Counted from the stretch's first letter, positions 32,711-42,494 are shown. The stretch: DNA of 64,000 nucleotides from Paenibacillus phytohabitans (GCF_013141775.1 NZ_WHOB01000086.1:62001-126000); one strand, 5' to 3'. Notes: a model not told the origin generated them from the sequence alone. Numbers and translations: made by a program.

Positions 32711-35110
32711 ATGAGAAAAATTAGTATCTGTGATGGATGGAGTTTTATAGAGAATATTACTGATGAATTTATCAATTTTACAGGAGAGGGGACAGCCGTA
32801 AGGCTGCCCCACACTTGTAAAGAAGTGCCTGTGCACTATATGGAGGAAAGCTCTTGTCAGATGATATGTGGTTATAGACGTCATCTTGAGGTTCATGAGG
32901 GTTTAAAGGGGAAGCGTCTGTTCCTGCAGTTTGATGGTGCCGCTCATGTGGCTGAGGTGTTTATCAATGGCACGAAGTTAATGACTCATAATGGTGGTTA
33001 TACTGCCTTTCGTGTAGAAGTAACAGATAACCTGATATATGGGCAGGAGAACAAAGTTGTGGTCCGTCTGAACACACGAGAGGATGCTAATGTTCCGCCA
33101 TTCGGCCACGTAATTGACTACATGACTTATGGTGGATTATACCGTGAAGCATGGTTATTGCTTGCTGAGCAGAGCTACGTGGAGGATGTGTTTGTCCGGA
33201 CACCGGACATGAATCAGGCACTTATTGATGTTACCATCAGTCAGCCGGAAGCAAACCACACGCTGGAATTAGTTCTGCTGGACGAACAAAAAAATATAGT
33301 TGGCCAAAAGAGTGTAAAGGTATCAGGGGCAGTAATCACTGATTGCAGTATTGACGTTGTAAACATTCACGCGTGGAGTCCGGAAACTCCTTATCTCTAT
33401 ACCTTAGTAGCTTTGTTAAAGGATCATGAAGAAAACATTATTGATGAGTACAACGTATCAGTTGGATTCCGCCAAGCTGTTTTCCGCAAAGACGGATTCT
33501 ATCTAAACGGCAGGAAATATAAGATTCGTGGAGTTAACCGCCATCAGAGCTATCCTCATGTAGGCTATGCTATGCCGGCATCCATGCAAGTGGAAGATGT
33601 AAGAATATTGAAAGAAGAGCTTCATGTGAATGCGGTCCGTACCTCCCATTATCCCCAGTCCAAGCATTTTCTTAATGCGTGTGACCTCCTGGGACTGCTT
33701 GTGTTCACAGAAACGCCCGGCTGGCAGCATATCAAGAATGATGAAGAATGGAAACGGATCGTCTGTAATAATGTTGAAGAAATGATCATGCAGTACCGTA
33801 ACCATCCTTCGATTATTCTCTGGGGAGTCCGTGTGAACGAGTCACAGGATGATGATGTCTTGTACTCCAAGACCAATGAAATTGCCCGCCGTCTGGATCA
33901 TAGCAGACAGACAAGCGGAGTCCGCTTTCTATGGAGAAGCAGTTTATTGGAAGATGTGTATGCCTTCAATGATTTTTCTCATACAGGGAAGAATGGCGGA
34001 TTACTACCAAGGTGGCTGATATCGCCTAATAAGAATAAAGCCTATCTCATTGCCGAGTTCAATGGTCACATGTTTCCGACCAAGGCGACGGATACGCCGA
34101 CCCACCGGCTGTCCCACGCTATGCGCCATGCCAATGTGCTAAATGAGGTATATAAAAGAGAAGATATTGCAGGAGCCTTCGGGTGGTGTATGTTCGATTA
34201 TCAAACTCATGGTGATTTCGGATCAGGTGACCGGGTATGCTATCACGGCATCATGGACATGTACCGCAATCATAAACTGGCTACGAAAGTCTATGCCAGC
34301 TTCTCAGAGGAAACCCCGGTTCTGGAAGTCGGTTCAGATATGCATATCGGCGATTACCCGGGAGGTGCTGTCGGTGAAAATTATATTTTCACTAATGCTG
34401 ATTCGGTTCGTCTATACAAGAATGAACGGATGATCCGGGAATTTAAGCCGGTCAACAAAAAATACCGCTATTTACCGCATCCGCCAATCGAATTCTACGA
34501 CACCGTGGGCAATGTGATTGAAGAAGGAGAAAAGTATTCACACCAAAAAGCCGAAGCGATTAAAGAATGTCTCTTGGCTATTCAGCGGTTTGGTACTGCC
34601 TTACCCCCAAGGTACATTTTTAAAGCGCTGTGGGTGATGCTCCGTCATCTGGTGTCACCGGTAACTTTCTACAAGCTATTCTTCAAATATATTGAGAACT
34701 GGGGTGTGTCTGCACCGGTCTACCGCTTTGAAGCGATTAAGAATGGCCAGGTGGTTGCAGAGGTAGTGAAAGCCTCTAATGCGAGTATTCATTTAGAAAC
34801 GACCGTTAGTGGAACGGAGTTAATTGAAGCCGATACCTTTGATGTGTCATCTATCCGTATTCGGGTTGTAGATGCGAATAACAACAATGCCACGTACTCA
34901 CATCTGCCGGTCTTCTTAAAAGCAGTAGGTGCAATAGAAATCGTAGGTCCGGATTGTGTCACTGCCGAAGGGGGCATGTGCGGCACCTATGTTAAAACAA
35001 CAGGGATAGCTGGAGAAGGGACATTGACGATTACCTCCAATCAGACAGAACCAGTCCAGTTGCGCTTTAGTGTGAAAATAGAAGGAAGTGGTATTAGTGA
35101 GCGGTATTAA
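32711..35110 (+). CDS. GH2 beta-galactosidase-type glycosidase
   Basis: A 799-residue GH2 enzyme without a signal peptide, so cytoplasmic. It has an N-terminal sugar-binding jelly-roll domain (DGWSF, FDGAAHVAEVFINGT, NGGYTAFRVEVTD), an immunoglobulin-like domain (SPETPYLYTL, VGFRQAVF), and the TIM barrel (IRGVNRHQSYPHVG, VRTSHYPQS). The acid/base is Glu377 in VNES and the nucleophile Glu449 in LIAEFNGH. The C-terminal ~200 residues are less conserved. Beta-galactosidase is the likely activity; beta-glucuronidase or related GH2 activities cannot be excluded. Placed between the membrane GH3 unit and the glycosyltransferase genes. Its stop overlaps the next gene. Confidence 0.88.
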   Translation: MRKISICDGWSFIENITDEFINFTGEGTAVRLPHTCKEVPVHYMEESSCQMICGYRRHLEVHEGLKGKRLFLQFDGAAHVAEVFINGTKLMTHNGGYTAFRVEVTDNLIYGQENKVVVRLNTREDANVPPFGHVIDYMTYGGLYREAWLLLAEQSYVEDVFVRTPDMNQALIDVTISQPEANHTLELVLLDEQKNIVGQKSVKVSGAVITDCSIDVVNIHAWSPETPYLYTLVALLKDHEENIIDEYNVSVGFRQAVFRKDGFYLNGRKYKIRGVNRHQSYPHVGYAMPASMQVEDVRILKEELHVNAVRTSHYPQSKHFLNACDLLGLLVFTETPGWQHIKNDEEWKRIVCNNVEEMIMQYRNHPSIILWGVRVNESQDDDVLYSKTNEIARRLDHSRQTSGVRFLWRSSLLEDVYAFNDFSHTGKNGGLLPRWLISPNKNKAYLIAEFNGHMFPTKATDTPTHRLSHAMRHANVLNEVYKREDIAGAFGWCMFDYQTHGDFGSGDRVCYHGIMDMYRNHKLATKVYASFSEETPVLEVGSDMHIGDYPGGAVGENYIFTNADSVRLYKNERMIREFKPVNKKYRYLPHPPIEFYDTVGNVIEEGEKYSHQKAEAIKECLLAIQRFGTALPPRYIFKALWVMLRHLVSPVTFYKLFFKYIENWGVSAPVYRFEAIKNGQVVAEVVKASNASIHLETTVSGTELIEADTFDVSSIRIRVVDANNNNATYSHLPVFLKAVGAIEIVGPDCVTAEGGMCGTYVKTTGIAGEGTLTITSNQTEPVQLRFSVKIEGSGISERY

Positions 35111-35693
35111 AGCGTTCTGGAGTAACTACAGTCTTAAACATCCCCAAATCGCGCAATTTATTATGTTTTTGTTATTAAGCAATGGCATTACGGTGTTTCA
35201 GATGATCCTTATGCCGGTTTTGAAGGCAGTTTTTAACGGATCTGCTTTGGAAGCTCATGATTTTCAGATTTTACCGGTTGGACATAATACTGATGGATCT
35301 CCCTACTATATTTTCAACTATCCTTCAGGGTCAATCGCCTCTGGTGGAGGCGGTGGACTATCCTACTTCCTTGCTGTTCAGCTGACGCTGGGGATCGCCC
35401 AGGTGATTAACTTCTTTGCTCAACGGAATATTACCTTTCGATCCAAAGGTAATATTTACAAAGCGGCTGTCTGGTATCTTATCGCCTATTTCCTGATAAC
35501 CATTTGCGCGGGTGCCCTTCAGGGGTGGTACAAGGACCCGATCTACCAGTTCTTTATTGATAGGTTTGGAGGAACCGGTGAAACGGCTGCAGATTTAATT
35601 ACGATGATTATTAATGCTGCCATCTCGTTCTGGGTGTATTTCCCGATCCTGAAGATCATTTTCAAAGAAGATAAACAGCAAAAGGTGGCCTAA
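35097..35693 (+). CDS. GtrA-family membrane protein
   Basis: A ~198-residue membrane protein with four hydrophobic helices and the GtrA hallmark NFFAQRNITFRSKG between helices. GtrA/GtcA proteins are thought to flip polyprenyl-phosphate-linked sugars across the membrane so that a glycan can be modified outside. I chose GTG 35097, ten bases after GAAGGA; a GTG at 35088 is possible. It overlaps the end of the GH2 gene. An insertion containing a GGGGG stretch (near residue 85) lies in an extracellular loop. It sits directly before a GT2 glycosyltransferase, the usual partner of GtrA proteins. Confidence 0.82.
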   Translation: MSGIKAFWSNYSLKHPQIAQFIMFLLLSNGITVFQMILMPVLKAVFNGSALEAHDFQILPVGHNTDGSPYYIFNYPSGSIASGGGGGLSYFLAVQLTLGIAQVINFFAQRNITFRSKGNIYKAAVWYLIAYFLITICAGALQGWYKDPIYQFFIDRFGGTGETAADLITMIINAAISFWVYFPILKIIFKEDKQQKVA

Positions 35694-35719
35694 AAAAGAA
35701 TAAAAAGAGGTTAGTAATA

Positions 35720-36736
35720 ATGAAATTATTGTCATTCATTGTACCCTGCTATAACTCACAGGATTATATGGACCGCTGTATTAGCAGCCTGCTAGTTAAT
35801 GACGAAGAAATTGAAATCATTATTGTTAATGATGGCTCCAACGACGGCACTAGAATGATTGCAGACAGCTACGAGAGCATGTATCCATCGATGGTCAAAG
35901 TGGTGCATCAAGAAAACAAAGGCCATGGCGGTGCGGTGAATACGGGGATTAAGGTTGCTGCAGGCTTGTTCGTTAAAGTGGTGGACAGTGATGACTGGGT
36001 GGACCGGGAGGCATATCAACAAATCCGGATGAAGCTAAAAGCGCTGGTCGCTGAGGGCAAGGCCGTCGATATGGTTGTCAGCAATTTCGTATATGAGAAA
36101 ACAGGTAAACGTCACCGGAAGGTAATGAAGTATGACCGGAACCTTCCTGAGGGACGGGTGTTCACCTGGGATGAAATTAAATCCTTCCGTAAAGGCCAGT
36201 ATATTTTAATGCATTCCATTATCTATCGCACGAATTTGTTAAAAGAATGCCGCTTCACACTTCCCGAGCATACCTTCTACGTGGACAATCTGTTTGTGTT
36301 TAAACCGCTTGAAAAAGTGAAGCGGATTTATTATGTGAACGTCGATTTCTACCGGTATTTCATTGGACGAGAAGATCAGTCGGTTAATGAGAAAGTGATG
36401 ATTGAAAGAATAGACCAGCAGCTTAAAGTGAATAAGCTCATGATCGATGGAATGAACATTGAACAGATTAAAAGTCCTAAGCTTCGCCAATATATGCTCA
36501 ATTACCTTGAGATTATCACAATTATTTCTACAATCCTGTTAATCCGTTCACGTAAGAAAGAAAATCTGCAGAAGAAAAAAGAGCTGTGGAAGTATATGAA
36601 TGAAAAAGATATTGAGTTATACAATACGATCAGATACGGAGTCATGGGAAGAATGATGAATATTCCGGGGTATTTGGGCCGCAGTATAACGGTATCTGCC
36701 TATAAAGTCTCACAGAAGATTGTGGGATTCAATTGA
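35720..36736 (+). CDS. GT2-family glycosyltransferase
   Basis: A 338-residue GT-A-fold transferase. It has the opening SFIVPCYNSQDYMDRCISSL, the nucleotide-binding VNDGSNDGT, the KGHGGAVNTG segment, and the metal-binding VDSDDW near residue 95. The C-terminal region is basic and helical with one moderately hydrophobic stretch (YLEIITIISTILLI). It lacks the two clear C-terminal membrane helices of GtrB-type polyprenyl-phosphate glucosyltransferases. It transfers a sugar from a nucleotide donor inside the cell. The neighbouring UDP-galactopyranose mutase makes UDP-galactofuranose a candidate donor (inference). Confidence 0.87.
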   Translation: MKLLSFIVPCYNSQDYMDRCISSLLVNDEEIEIIIVNDGSNDGTRMIADSYESMYPSMVKVVHQENKGHGGAVNTGIKVAAGLFVKVVDSDDWVDREAYQQIRMKLKALVAEGKAVDMVVSNFVYEKTGKRHRKVMKYDRNLPEGRVFTWDEIKSFRKGQYILMHSIIYRTNLLKECRFTLPEHTFYVDNLFVFKPLEKVKRIYYVNVDFYRYFIGREDQSVNEKVMIERIDQQLKVNKLMIDGMNIEQIKSPKLRQYMLNYLEIITIISTILLIRSRKKENLQKKKELWKYMNEKDIELYNTIRYGVMGRMMNIPGYLGRSITVSAYKVSQKIVGFN

Positions 36737-36743
36737 AAGCTGC

Positions 36744-36783
36744 AAACCTGTGGATGTGACCCTTCATCTGCAGGTTTATTTTT
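36744..36783 (+). terminator. Intrinsic terminator inside the operon
   Basis: AAACCTG (36744-36750) pairs with CAGGTTT (36771-36777), with an inner GATG/CATC stem, followed by ATTTTTTT. Only about 40 bases remain before the UDP-galactopyranose mutase gene, with no obvious promoter, so it probably lowers rather than abolishes downstream expression. Confidence 0.75.
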
Positions 36784-36821
36784 TACGCCGCAAATTTTGA
36801 GAAAAGGCAGGGTGAACCTAT

Positions 36822-37928
36822 ATGAAATACGACTATCTGGTTGTGGGCTCCGGACTATTCGGCAGTATCTTTGCCTATGAAGCAGCCAAGCGGGGAAGAC
36901 GGATAAAGGTAATCGATAAGCGGGATCATCTGGGCGGTAATGTATACACCAAAAATATTGAAGGTATCCAGGTACATCAATACGGGGCGCATATTTTCCA
37001 TACGAATAACAAAGGGATTTGGGACTACATTAATGAGTTTGCCGAATTTAACCGCTATACCAACAGTCCCATTGCCAACTATAAAGGTGAAATATATAGC
37101 TTGCCTTTTAATATGAATACATTTAATCAATTATGGGGGACGATTACGCCTGACGAAGCACAGTCAAGGATCGCTGAACAAAGATCAGCCGCTGGAATTG
37201 GGGATCCGAATAACCTGGAAGAACAAGCTATTTCATTAGTTGGACTCGATATCTATGAGAAACTAGTAAAGGGTTATACCGAAAAACAATGGGGGCGTAA
37301 AGCAGCAGAGCTGCCTGCCTTCATTATCAAACGGATCCCTGTCCGTTTCACCTATGATAATAATTATTTCAATGACCGGTATCAGGGAATTCCTATCGGC
37401 GGCTATACGCAAATCATTGAAAAAATGCTGTCTAGTGAATTGATTGACCTAGAGTTGAATCAAGACTTATTTGCAAATAAAGCGGCTTACTTAGAAGAAT
37501 ACCCCAAGATTGTTTATACAGGAATGATCGATCAATTGTTTGATTACAGGTACGGTGAATTAGAATACCGGAGTTTAAGATTTGAATCCGTTACTTTGGA
37601 CCGGCAAAACTATCAAGGAAATGCAGTGGTCAATTATACGGATGCAGAAACCCCATATACGCGGATTATTGAGCATAAACATTTTGAATTTGGCGAACAG
37701 CCAAAGACTATTATAACTAAAGAATACCCACAAACATGGAAAAAGGGTGACGAGCCGTATTACCCTTTAAATGATGACGGTAATAATGAGAAATATAGAA
37801 AGTACCGTGAGCTAGCGGAACAAATGCCTAATATTCTGCTCGGGGGACGACTGGGTATGTATAAATATTTCGATATGCATCAAGTCATTGCAGCAGCATT
37901 ATGCTTAGTCCAAGAAGAATTCAGATGA
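36822..37928 (+). CDS. glf: UDP-galactopyranose mutase
   Basis: A 368-residue flavoenzyme that converts UDP-galactopyranose to UDP-galactofuranose. The FAD-binding opening is YDYLVVGSGLFGSIFAYEAAK with KRDHLGGNVYT. Further family blocks are YGAHIFHTNNKGIWDYI, the FNRYTN segment, the VKGYTEKQWGRKAAELP block, and the end NILLGGRLGMYKYFDMHQVI. Length and motif order are normal for the prokaryotic enzyme. The stop overlaps the ATG of the next GH3 by four bases, so the two are translationally coupled. Its presence implies that a galactofuranose-containing glycan is made, probably at the cell surface. Confidence 0.94.
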   Translation: MKYDYLVVGSGLFGSIFAYEAAKRGRRIKVIDKRDHLGGNVYTKNIEGIQVHQYGAHIFHTNNKGIWDYINEFAEFNRYTNSPIANYKGEIYSLPFNMNTFNQLWGTITPDEAQSRIAEQRSAAGIGDPNNLEEQAISLVGLDIYEKLVKGYTEKQWGRKAAELPAFIIKRIPVRFTYDNNYFNDRYQGIPIGGYTQIIEKMLSSELIDLELNQDLFANKAAYLEEYPKIVYTGMIDQLFDYRYGELEYRSLRFESVTLDRQNYQGNAVVNYTDAETPYTRIIEHKHFEFGEQPKTIITKEYPQTWKKGDEPYYPLNDDGNNEKYRKYRELAEQMPNILLGGRLGMYKYFDMHQVIAAALCLVQEEFR

Positions 37929-40360
37929 AATATATAACTTTAATTGAACAAATGACTTTAGAAGAGAAAGCATCTTTAATGTCAGGAAAAGACTTCTGGA
38001 CTACTCAAAGCATAGAGCGTTTGGGAATACGCAGCCTGTATCTGGCGGATGGACCACATGGAATTAGAAGGCAGGCAGCAGCTGCAGATCATCTTGGACT
38101 AAATGCCAGCATTCAAGCAACTTGTTACCCGACCGCTGCGACTGTAGCCAACAGCTGGAATGTAGAGCTTGGTGAGAGGATTGGAGAGTACCTTGGAGCA
38201 GAAGCAGCTTCACAGCAAGTCAATGTTCTTCTGGGGCCTGGTATTAACATGAAGAGGAACCCTCTTTGCGGAAGAAACTTCGAGTATTTCAGTGAAGATC
38301 CTTATCTTGCCGGTAAAATGGCTGCAGCTTATATCCGGGGCATTCAATCACATGGGATCTCAGCATGTGTGAAGCACTTCGCTGTGAACAATCAAGAAGA
38401 GAGACGGATGTCCATTGATACCATTGTTGATGAAAGAGCGCTTAGGGAAATTTATCTGACTGCATTTGAAATCGCCGTTCAGGAAGGCGAGCCGAAGACG
38501 CTTATGTCTTCCTATAATCTTCTGAATGGAAGTTACACGAATGAAAACATCCATATAATGAAGGATATTTTGCGTGATGAATGGGGTTATAAAGGGGTTC
38601 TTGTCACTGATTGGGGTGGAAGTAATGACCGTTTAGCAGGATTGTTAGCCGGCAATGAACTCGAGATGCCAACAACCGCAGGCGAGACGAATGCTGAAAT
38701 CATCCGGGCCATCCAGAGCGGAGAAATCGTGGAAGAAGGATTAGATGAATGTGTGGATAGAATGCTTGAACTGATTTTCACAACAGAGATAACTGCTGGA
38801 AGTCCCAGAGAGTTTGCTGTGGAAAAACACCATAAGGTAGCGCAGTGGGCTGCTGAAGAGTCCGTGGTTCTTCTTAAAAATGAAGGGAATATATTGCCCC
38901 TTAGAAAAGGTGTGAAGCTAGCTGTAATCGGTGATTTCGCGAAAAATCCAAGATACCAGGGGGCTGGATCATCTATAGTAAATCCAACAATAATCAATAA
39001 TATATTAGATTATCTAGACCAATCAGATTTGACCAGTATTGGATATGAGCCCGGTTTTGAACGTCAAGGCAAGAACAATAAGAAAAAACTTAATAGAGCC
39101 TGTGCTCTTGCCCAAAAAGCAGATGTTGTTCTTCTATATATGGGTCTGGATGAAGCTTATGAAACTGAAGGATTAGATAGACGAAGCATCGAGATCCCCG
39201 GGAATCAGATTAACCTATTACATGCATTATATAAAGTTAACTCCAACATTGTAGCAGTGCTCGCTTGCGGCTCTGTGGTAGAAATACCGTGGATTCATAA
39301 GATTAAAGGATTAATACATGGTTATCTACCGGGGCAAGCAGGAGCGGGGGCTATAGGGAGGATTTTAACGGGAGAAGTGAATCCTTCAGGGAAGCTGGCA
39401 GAAACCTATCCCCTATGTTATGAAGATACGCCATCCTATCACCACTTTCCGGGCAAGGAAGTCAGCGTAGAGTATAGAGAGAGCATTTATATGGGCTACC
39501 GCTATTATGATACAGCAATTAAGAACGTGCTTTTCCCGTTCGGTTACGGTCTAAGCTATACCCAATATGAGTACTCCAACCTTGAGGTTTCCAGTAAAGG
39601 GGTAACATTTGAATTAACGAATACCGGAGATATTCCCGGAATGGAGATTGTTCAGCTATATGTAGGCTGTAAATCGCAGGAAATATTTAGAGCGGTTAAA
39701 GAATTAAAAGGATTTGCCAAAGTGCGTCTGGCTGCGGGAGAGACCCGGAAAGTAACGCTGCCTTTTGATGATAAAACATTCCGCTATTTCAACGTGAAGA
39801 CAAATAAATGGGAAATCGAAGCAGCGGACTATGAGATCAGTATCGGTGCTTCAAGTGCAGACATCCGATTGGCAGACACCCTGTTTGTAGAAGGGACAGG
39901 TGCACCACCTCCTTATGATAAGGATATGCTTCCTGCCTATTATTCGGGAAAAGCCAACAATGTCAGCTCGACTGAATTTGAATATCTGCTTGGATATAAA
40001 ATACCTGTCTCTAAATGGGACCGGTCACAGCCTCTGGGGTACAACGATACCATTGCCCAGTGCCAGTATGCAAAGGGAAGAAGTGCAAGGTTTGTTTACC
40101 ATTTAATAGCTTTTGTTCATTGGTTTTTAATAAAGACCGGAAAGAGGAGCACAGCTAATCTCATCATGATGTCTATTTATCATATGCCCTTCAGAGGTGT
40201 TGCGAGAATGACAGGCGGAATTGTGAATATGCCTATGCTGGATGGGATTTTGATGATGGTAAATGGTCATTTTTTCAGAGGATTAAGTCATGTGTTGAAG
40301 GAGAAGAGCAGAATGGTGAGTATCGCCCAAAAAAACCATATTGACCGGAAAATACCCTAG
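37925..40360 (+). CDS. Canonical-order GH3 glycosidase with C-terminal tail, copy A
   Basis: An 811-residue GH3 enzyme in the usual order: TIM barrel (ADGPHGIRRQ, GRNFEYFSEDPYLAG, KHFAVNNQEER, nucleophile Asp229 in VTDWGGSNDR), alpha/beta domain (EESVVLLKNEGNILPL), then FnIII (~560-640). About 90 residues follow, rich in aromatic and basic residues with a hydrophobic stretch (YHLIAFVHWFLIKTGKR, YHMPFRGVARMTGG), which I cannot assign to a known domain. No signal peptide is present, so it acts inside. ATG 37925 overlaps the mutase stop (ATGA). It is highly similar to the GH3 at 61055-63508, including the tail. Likely a beta-glucosidase or related exo-glycosidase. Confidence 0.9.
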   Translation: MKYITLIEQMTLEEKASLMSGKDFWTTQSIERLGIRSLYLADGPHGIRRQAAAADHLGLNASIQATCYPTAATVANSWNVELGERIGEYLGAEAASQQVNVLLGPGINMKRNPLCGRNFEYFSEDPYLAGKMAAAYIRGIQSHGISACVKHFAVNNQEERRMSIDTIVDERALREIYLTAFEIAVQEGEPKTLMSSYNLLNGSYTNENIHIMKDILRDEWGYKGVLVTDWGGSNDRLAGLLAGNELEMPTTAGETNAEIIRAIQSGEIVEEGLDECVDRMLELIFTTEITAGSPREFAVEKHHKVAQWAAEESVVLLKNEGNILPLRKGVKLAVIGDFAKNPRYQGAGSSIVNPTIINNILDYLDQSDLTSIGYEPGFERQGKNNKKKLNRACALAQKADVVLLYMGLDEAYETEGLDRRSIEIPGNQINLLHALYKVNSNIVAVLACGSVVEIPWIHKIKGLIHGYLPGQAGAGAIGRILTGEVNPSGKLAETYPLCYEDTPSYHHFPGKEVSVEYRESIYMGYRYYDTAIKNVLFPFGYGLSYTQYEYSNLEVSSKGVTFELTNTGDIPGMEIVQLYVGCKSQEIFRAVKELKGFAKVRLAAGETRKVTLPFDDKTFRYFNVKTNKWEIEAADYEISIGASSADIRLADTLFVEGTGAPPPYDKDMLPAYYSGKANNVSSTEFEYLLGYKIPVSKWDRSQPLGYNDTIAQCQYAKGRSARFVYHLIAFVHWFLIKTGKRSTANLIMMSIYHMPFRGVARMTGGIVNMPMLDGILMMVNGHFFRGLSHVLKEKSRMVSIAQKNHIDRKIP

Positions 40361-40389
40361 AAAGTCCCTAACTTTGTCCGTTAAAAATA

Positions 40390-40403
40390 TGTAAGCGCTC
40401 TGT
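40390..40403 (+). promoter_or_regulatory. Candidate cre (CcpA) site before the GH42 gene
   Basis: TGTAAGCGCTCTGT matches 12 of 14 consensus positions, including the AAGCGCT core. It lies in the 103-base gap between the GH3 gene and the GH42 gene. Confidence 0.45.
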
Positions 40404-40419
40404 TATCATACTGTATGAC

Positions 40420-40439
40420 CTAATGTACTTTTACATTAG
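40420..40439 (+). promoter_or_regulatory. Operator-like inverted repeat before the GH42 gene
   Basis: CTAATGT (40420-40426) and ACATTAG (40433-40439) are perfect 7-bp arms around a 6-base AT-rich spacer, just upstream of the ribosome site. A repressor or activator of the GH42 gene may bind here; the protein is unknown. Confidence 0.4.
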
Positions 40440-40463
40440 AATTACGAAAATGAGGTGAAACAA

Positions 40464-42494
40464 TTGATATTTGTAGGAACGAACTACCATCCGCATGATT
40501 GGCCCCGGGAACGCTGGCCAGTTGATATTCAATTGATGAAGGATTCTGGATTCAATCTCGTTCGTTTGGGACATCTGTGTTGGGACAGCTTTGAGCCTTC
40601 GGAAGGAAACTTCACATTCGAGTGGTTTGATGAAGTAATGGATCTGTTTGCGGAAGCAGGAATTAAGGTAGTTCTTGATATTGCCACCCGCCCTGCTCCG
40701 ACTTGGTTGCATAAGAAATACCCGGAAATCGACCTGGCCGATCGCAGTGGCAATCGGCTTGCTGCAGTCCATCGGTATATGGATGATGTAGGAAATCCGG
40801 TCTTTCAAGAATACGCTTATCGGTTTGCTGATATGCTAACCAATCGTTACGCTAATGCTCCAGCGCTCTATGCTTTAGGTTTATGTAACGAGATAGGCAG
40901 TGGGGCACCAAGCTTCTCAGAGGATGCACGCCGGCGTTATGTGCAGTGGCTCAGAGAAAAATATCAAACGATTGAACAGTTGAATCTTTGCTGGGCTGCG
41001 CATCGATGGTCACGCAAGTTGAATAGCTTTGAAGATGCAGAGTTCCCGGTAGCGGGTGCAATGAATGGAGCACCAGAGCGTATGCTGGACATGTGGCGTT
41101 TTTTCTCGGATGAACAGCTTGATTATCTACAGGGACTAAGGGACTTAGTTCGTAAGAATGCTCCAGGGATCAAAGAGTCGACTAATCACTGGGGGGAACA
41201 TCCTGGATACGGGTTCGATTATTTGAAAGCTAACGGAACATTATTTGATATTCCTGGAGTTGGCTTTTATCCTGGTGTCAATCCCGAAGACAGAAACGCT
41301 CTCAACGGCACATGCTTCACACTGAATCACCGGATTGGTGAGACCAACAAACCGATTTGGTGTCTGGAATTCCAAACGGGGTCGTTTGGGGCATATGCCC
41401 CACCAAAAGGTGTGCTAAGAATGTATGCCTATCTCGCTTTGTTATTCCGTGCAGAGGCTGTATGTGCCTGGACATGGCGATCCATGCTGGGAGGTGAAGA
41501 GCAGTACTTTTACGGTTTGTTGGATCATGACGGACTTCCAGGAAGAAAACTGGATGAATTCCGGCAGTTTACATCTGAACTCGATAAACTTTCTGATCTG
41601 GGCTTACCATACCTGCCAAATCCTGAGATCGCCCTTGCCTATTCCTATGAAGCTTTCAAAGTCTCCGAGAATCAGAAGGCGTATTACAAAACACCTTATC
41701 TGAAACAAGTTATAACGACTTATCAGGCTTTGATGGCCGATAACACAGACTGTAATGTAGTGAATCTGCGGAGTATTGAAAAGGATTACAAGCTTCTATT
41801 GATTCCCGGACATTGCATTATGGATGAAGCTTCTGCTCAGTCTGTTCGTCAATTTGTAGAACAGGGTGGTACGGTTATTATGACTGCATATTCTGCAAAA
41901 GTGGATGAGAATAATCAGGTTTTCAGTTCGACCTTGCCCGGCAGGCTTAGCGATGTATTCGGTATCCGTGCGGGTGCGTTTGAACGACCGATTTATCATA
42001 CTTCCGAAGCAAATGAAGGCGGGCTTCAGAAGGAGCGGATGAATCTGCGCCGTGAATCACCACGGATACGTATGGGCGAGCAAATCTTTGATACACCTAT
42101 TGATTACTATGAAATTCTGGAGCCCAGCACGGCAGAGACTTGGGCTAATTTTACCGATATAGATCGGGAATTGCCGGCAGTGACAGCGAATACTTTTGGG
42201 CAAGGTACGGCCATCTATACAGCTGTTCCTGCACAAATGGATGTTCTTAAAGCGCTGCTAGAGATATGTTATGAAAAGTTGGATATACAGAAGGGATTGG
42301 CCGCTCCGGAAGGCGTTGTCGCCCGTAGGATAGGTGATTCAGCGATTTATGTGAATACGACAGGTTCTGAGCAGATCTTGAATCTATCACTCAAGGGTCA
42401 CAGCCTACTGTCAAGTAGTATATTTGAAGGTGAATTGCTACTAAAACCATATGATGTCGAAGTGCTTAGTACATCAGAGTTTGCCCAGTTGTAG
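40464..42494 (+). CDS. GH42 beta-galactosidase
   Basis: A ~676-residue cytoplasmic GH42 enzyme. The TIM barrel opens with GTNYHPHDWPRERW. The acid/base is Glu143 in LCNEIG and the nucleophile Glu302 in WCLEFQTG. The trimerisation (beta-galactosidase middle) domain follows from ~390 (LLLIPGHCIMDEAS), with a C-terminal beta domain. I start at TTG 40464, six bases after GAGGTG; GTG 40455 would overlap that ribosome site. Family members cleave beta-galactosides, galactan fragments or alpha-L-arabinopyranosides. It has its own control region and is followed by a terminator. Next comes an importer and two-component system, probably for the same plant oligosaccharides. Confidence 0.9.
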   Translation: MIFVGTNYHPHDWPRERWPVDIQLMKDSGFNLVRLGHLCWDSFEPSEGNFTFEWFDEVMDLFAEAGIKVVLDIATRPAPTWLHKKYPEIDLADRSGNRLAAVHRYMDDVGNPVFQEYAYRFADMLTNRYANAPALYALGLCNEIGSGAPSFSEDARRRYVQWLREKYQTIEQLNLCWAAHRWSRKLNSFEDAEFPVAGAMNGAPERMLDMWRFFSDEQLDYLQGLRDLVRKNAPGIKESTNHWGEHPGYGFDYLKANGTLFDIPGVGFYPGVNPEDRNALNGTCFTLNHRIGETNKPIWCLEFQTGSFGAYAPPKGVLRMYAYLALLFRAEAVCAWTWRSMLGGEEQYFYGLLDHDGLPGRKLDEFRQFTSELDKLSDLGLPYLPNPEIALAYSYEAFKVSENQKAYYKTPYLKQVITTYQALMADNTDCNVVNLRSIEKDYKLLLIPGHCIMDEASAQSVRQFVEQGGTVIMTAYSAKVDENNQVFSSTLPGRLSDVFGIRAGAFERPIYHTSEANEGGLQKERMNLRRESPRIRMGEQIFDTPIDYYEILEPSTAETWANFTDIDRELPAVTANTFGQGTAIYTAVPAQMDVLKALLEICYEKLDIQKGLAAPEGVVARRIGDSAIYVNTTGSEQILNLSLKGHSLLSSSIFEGELLLKPYDVEVLSTSEFAQL

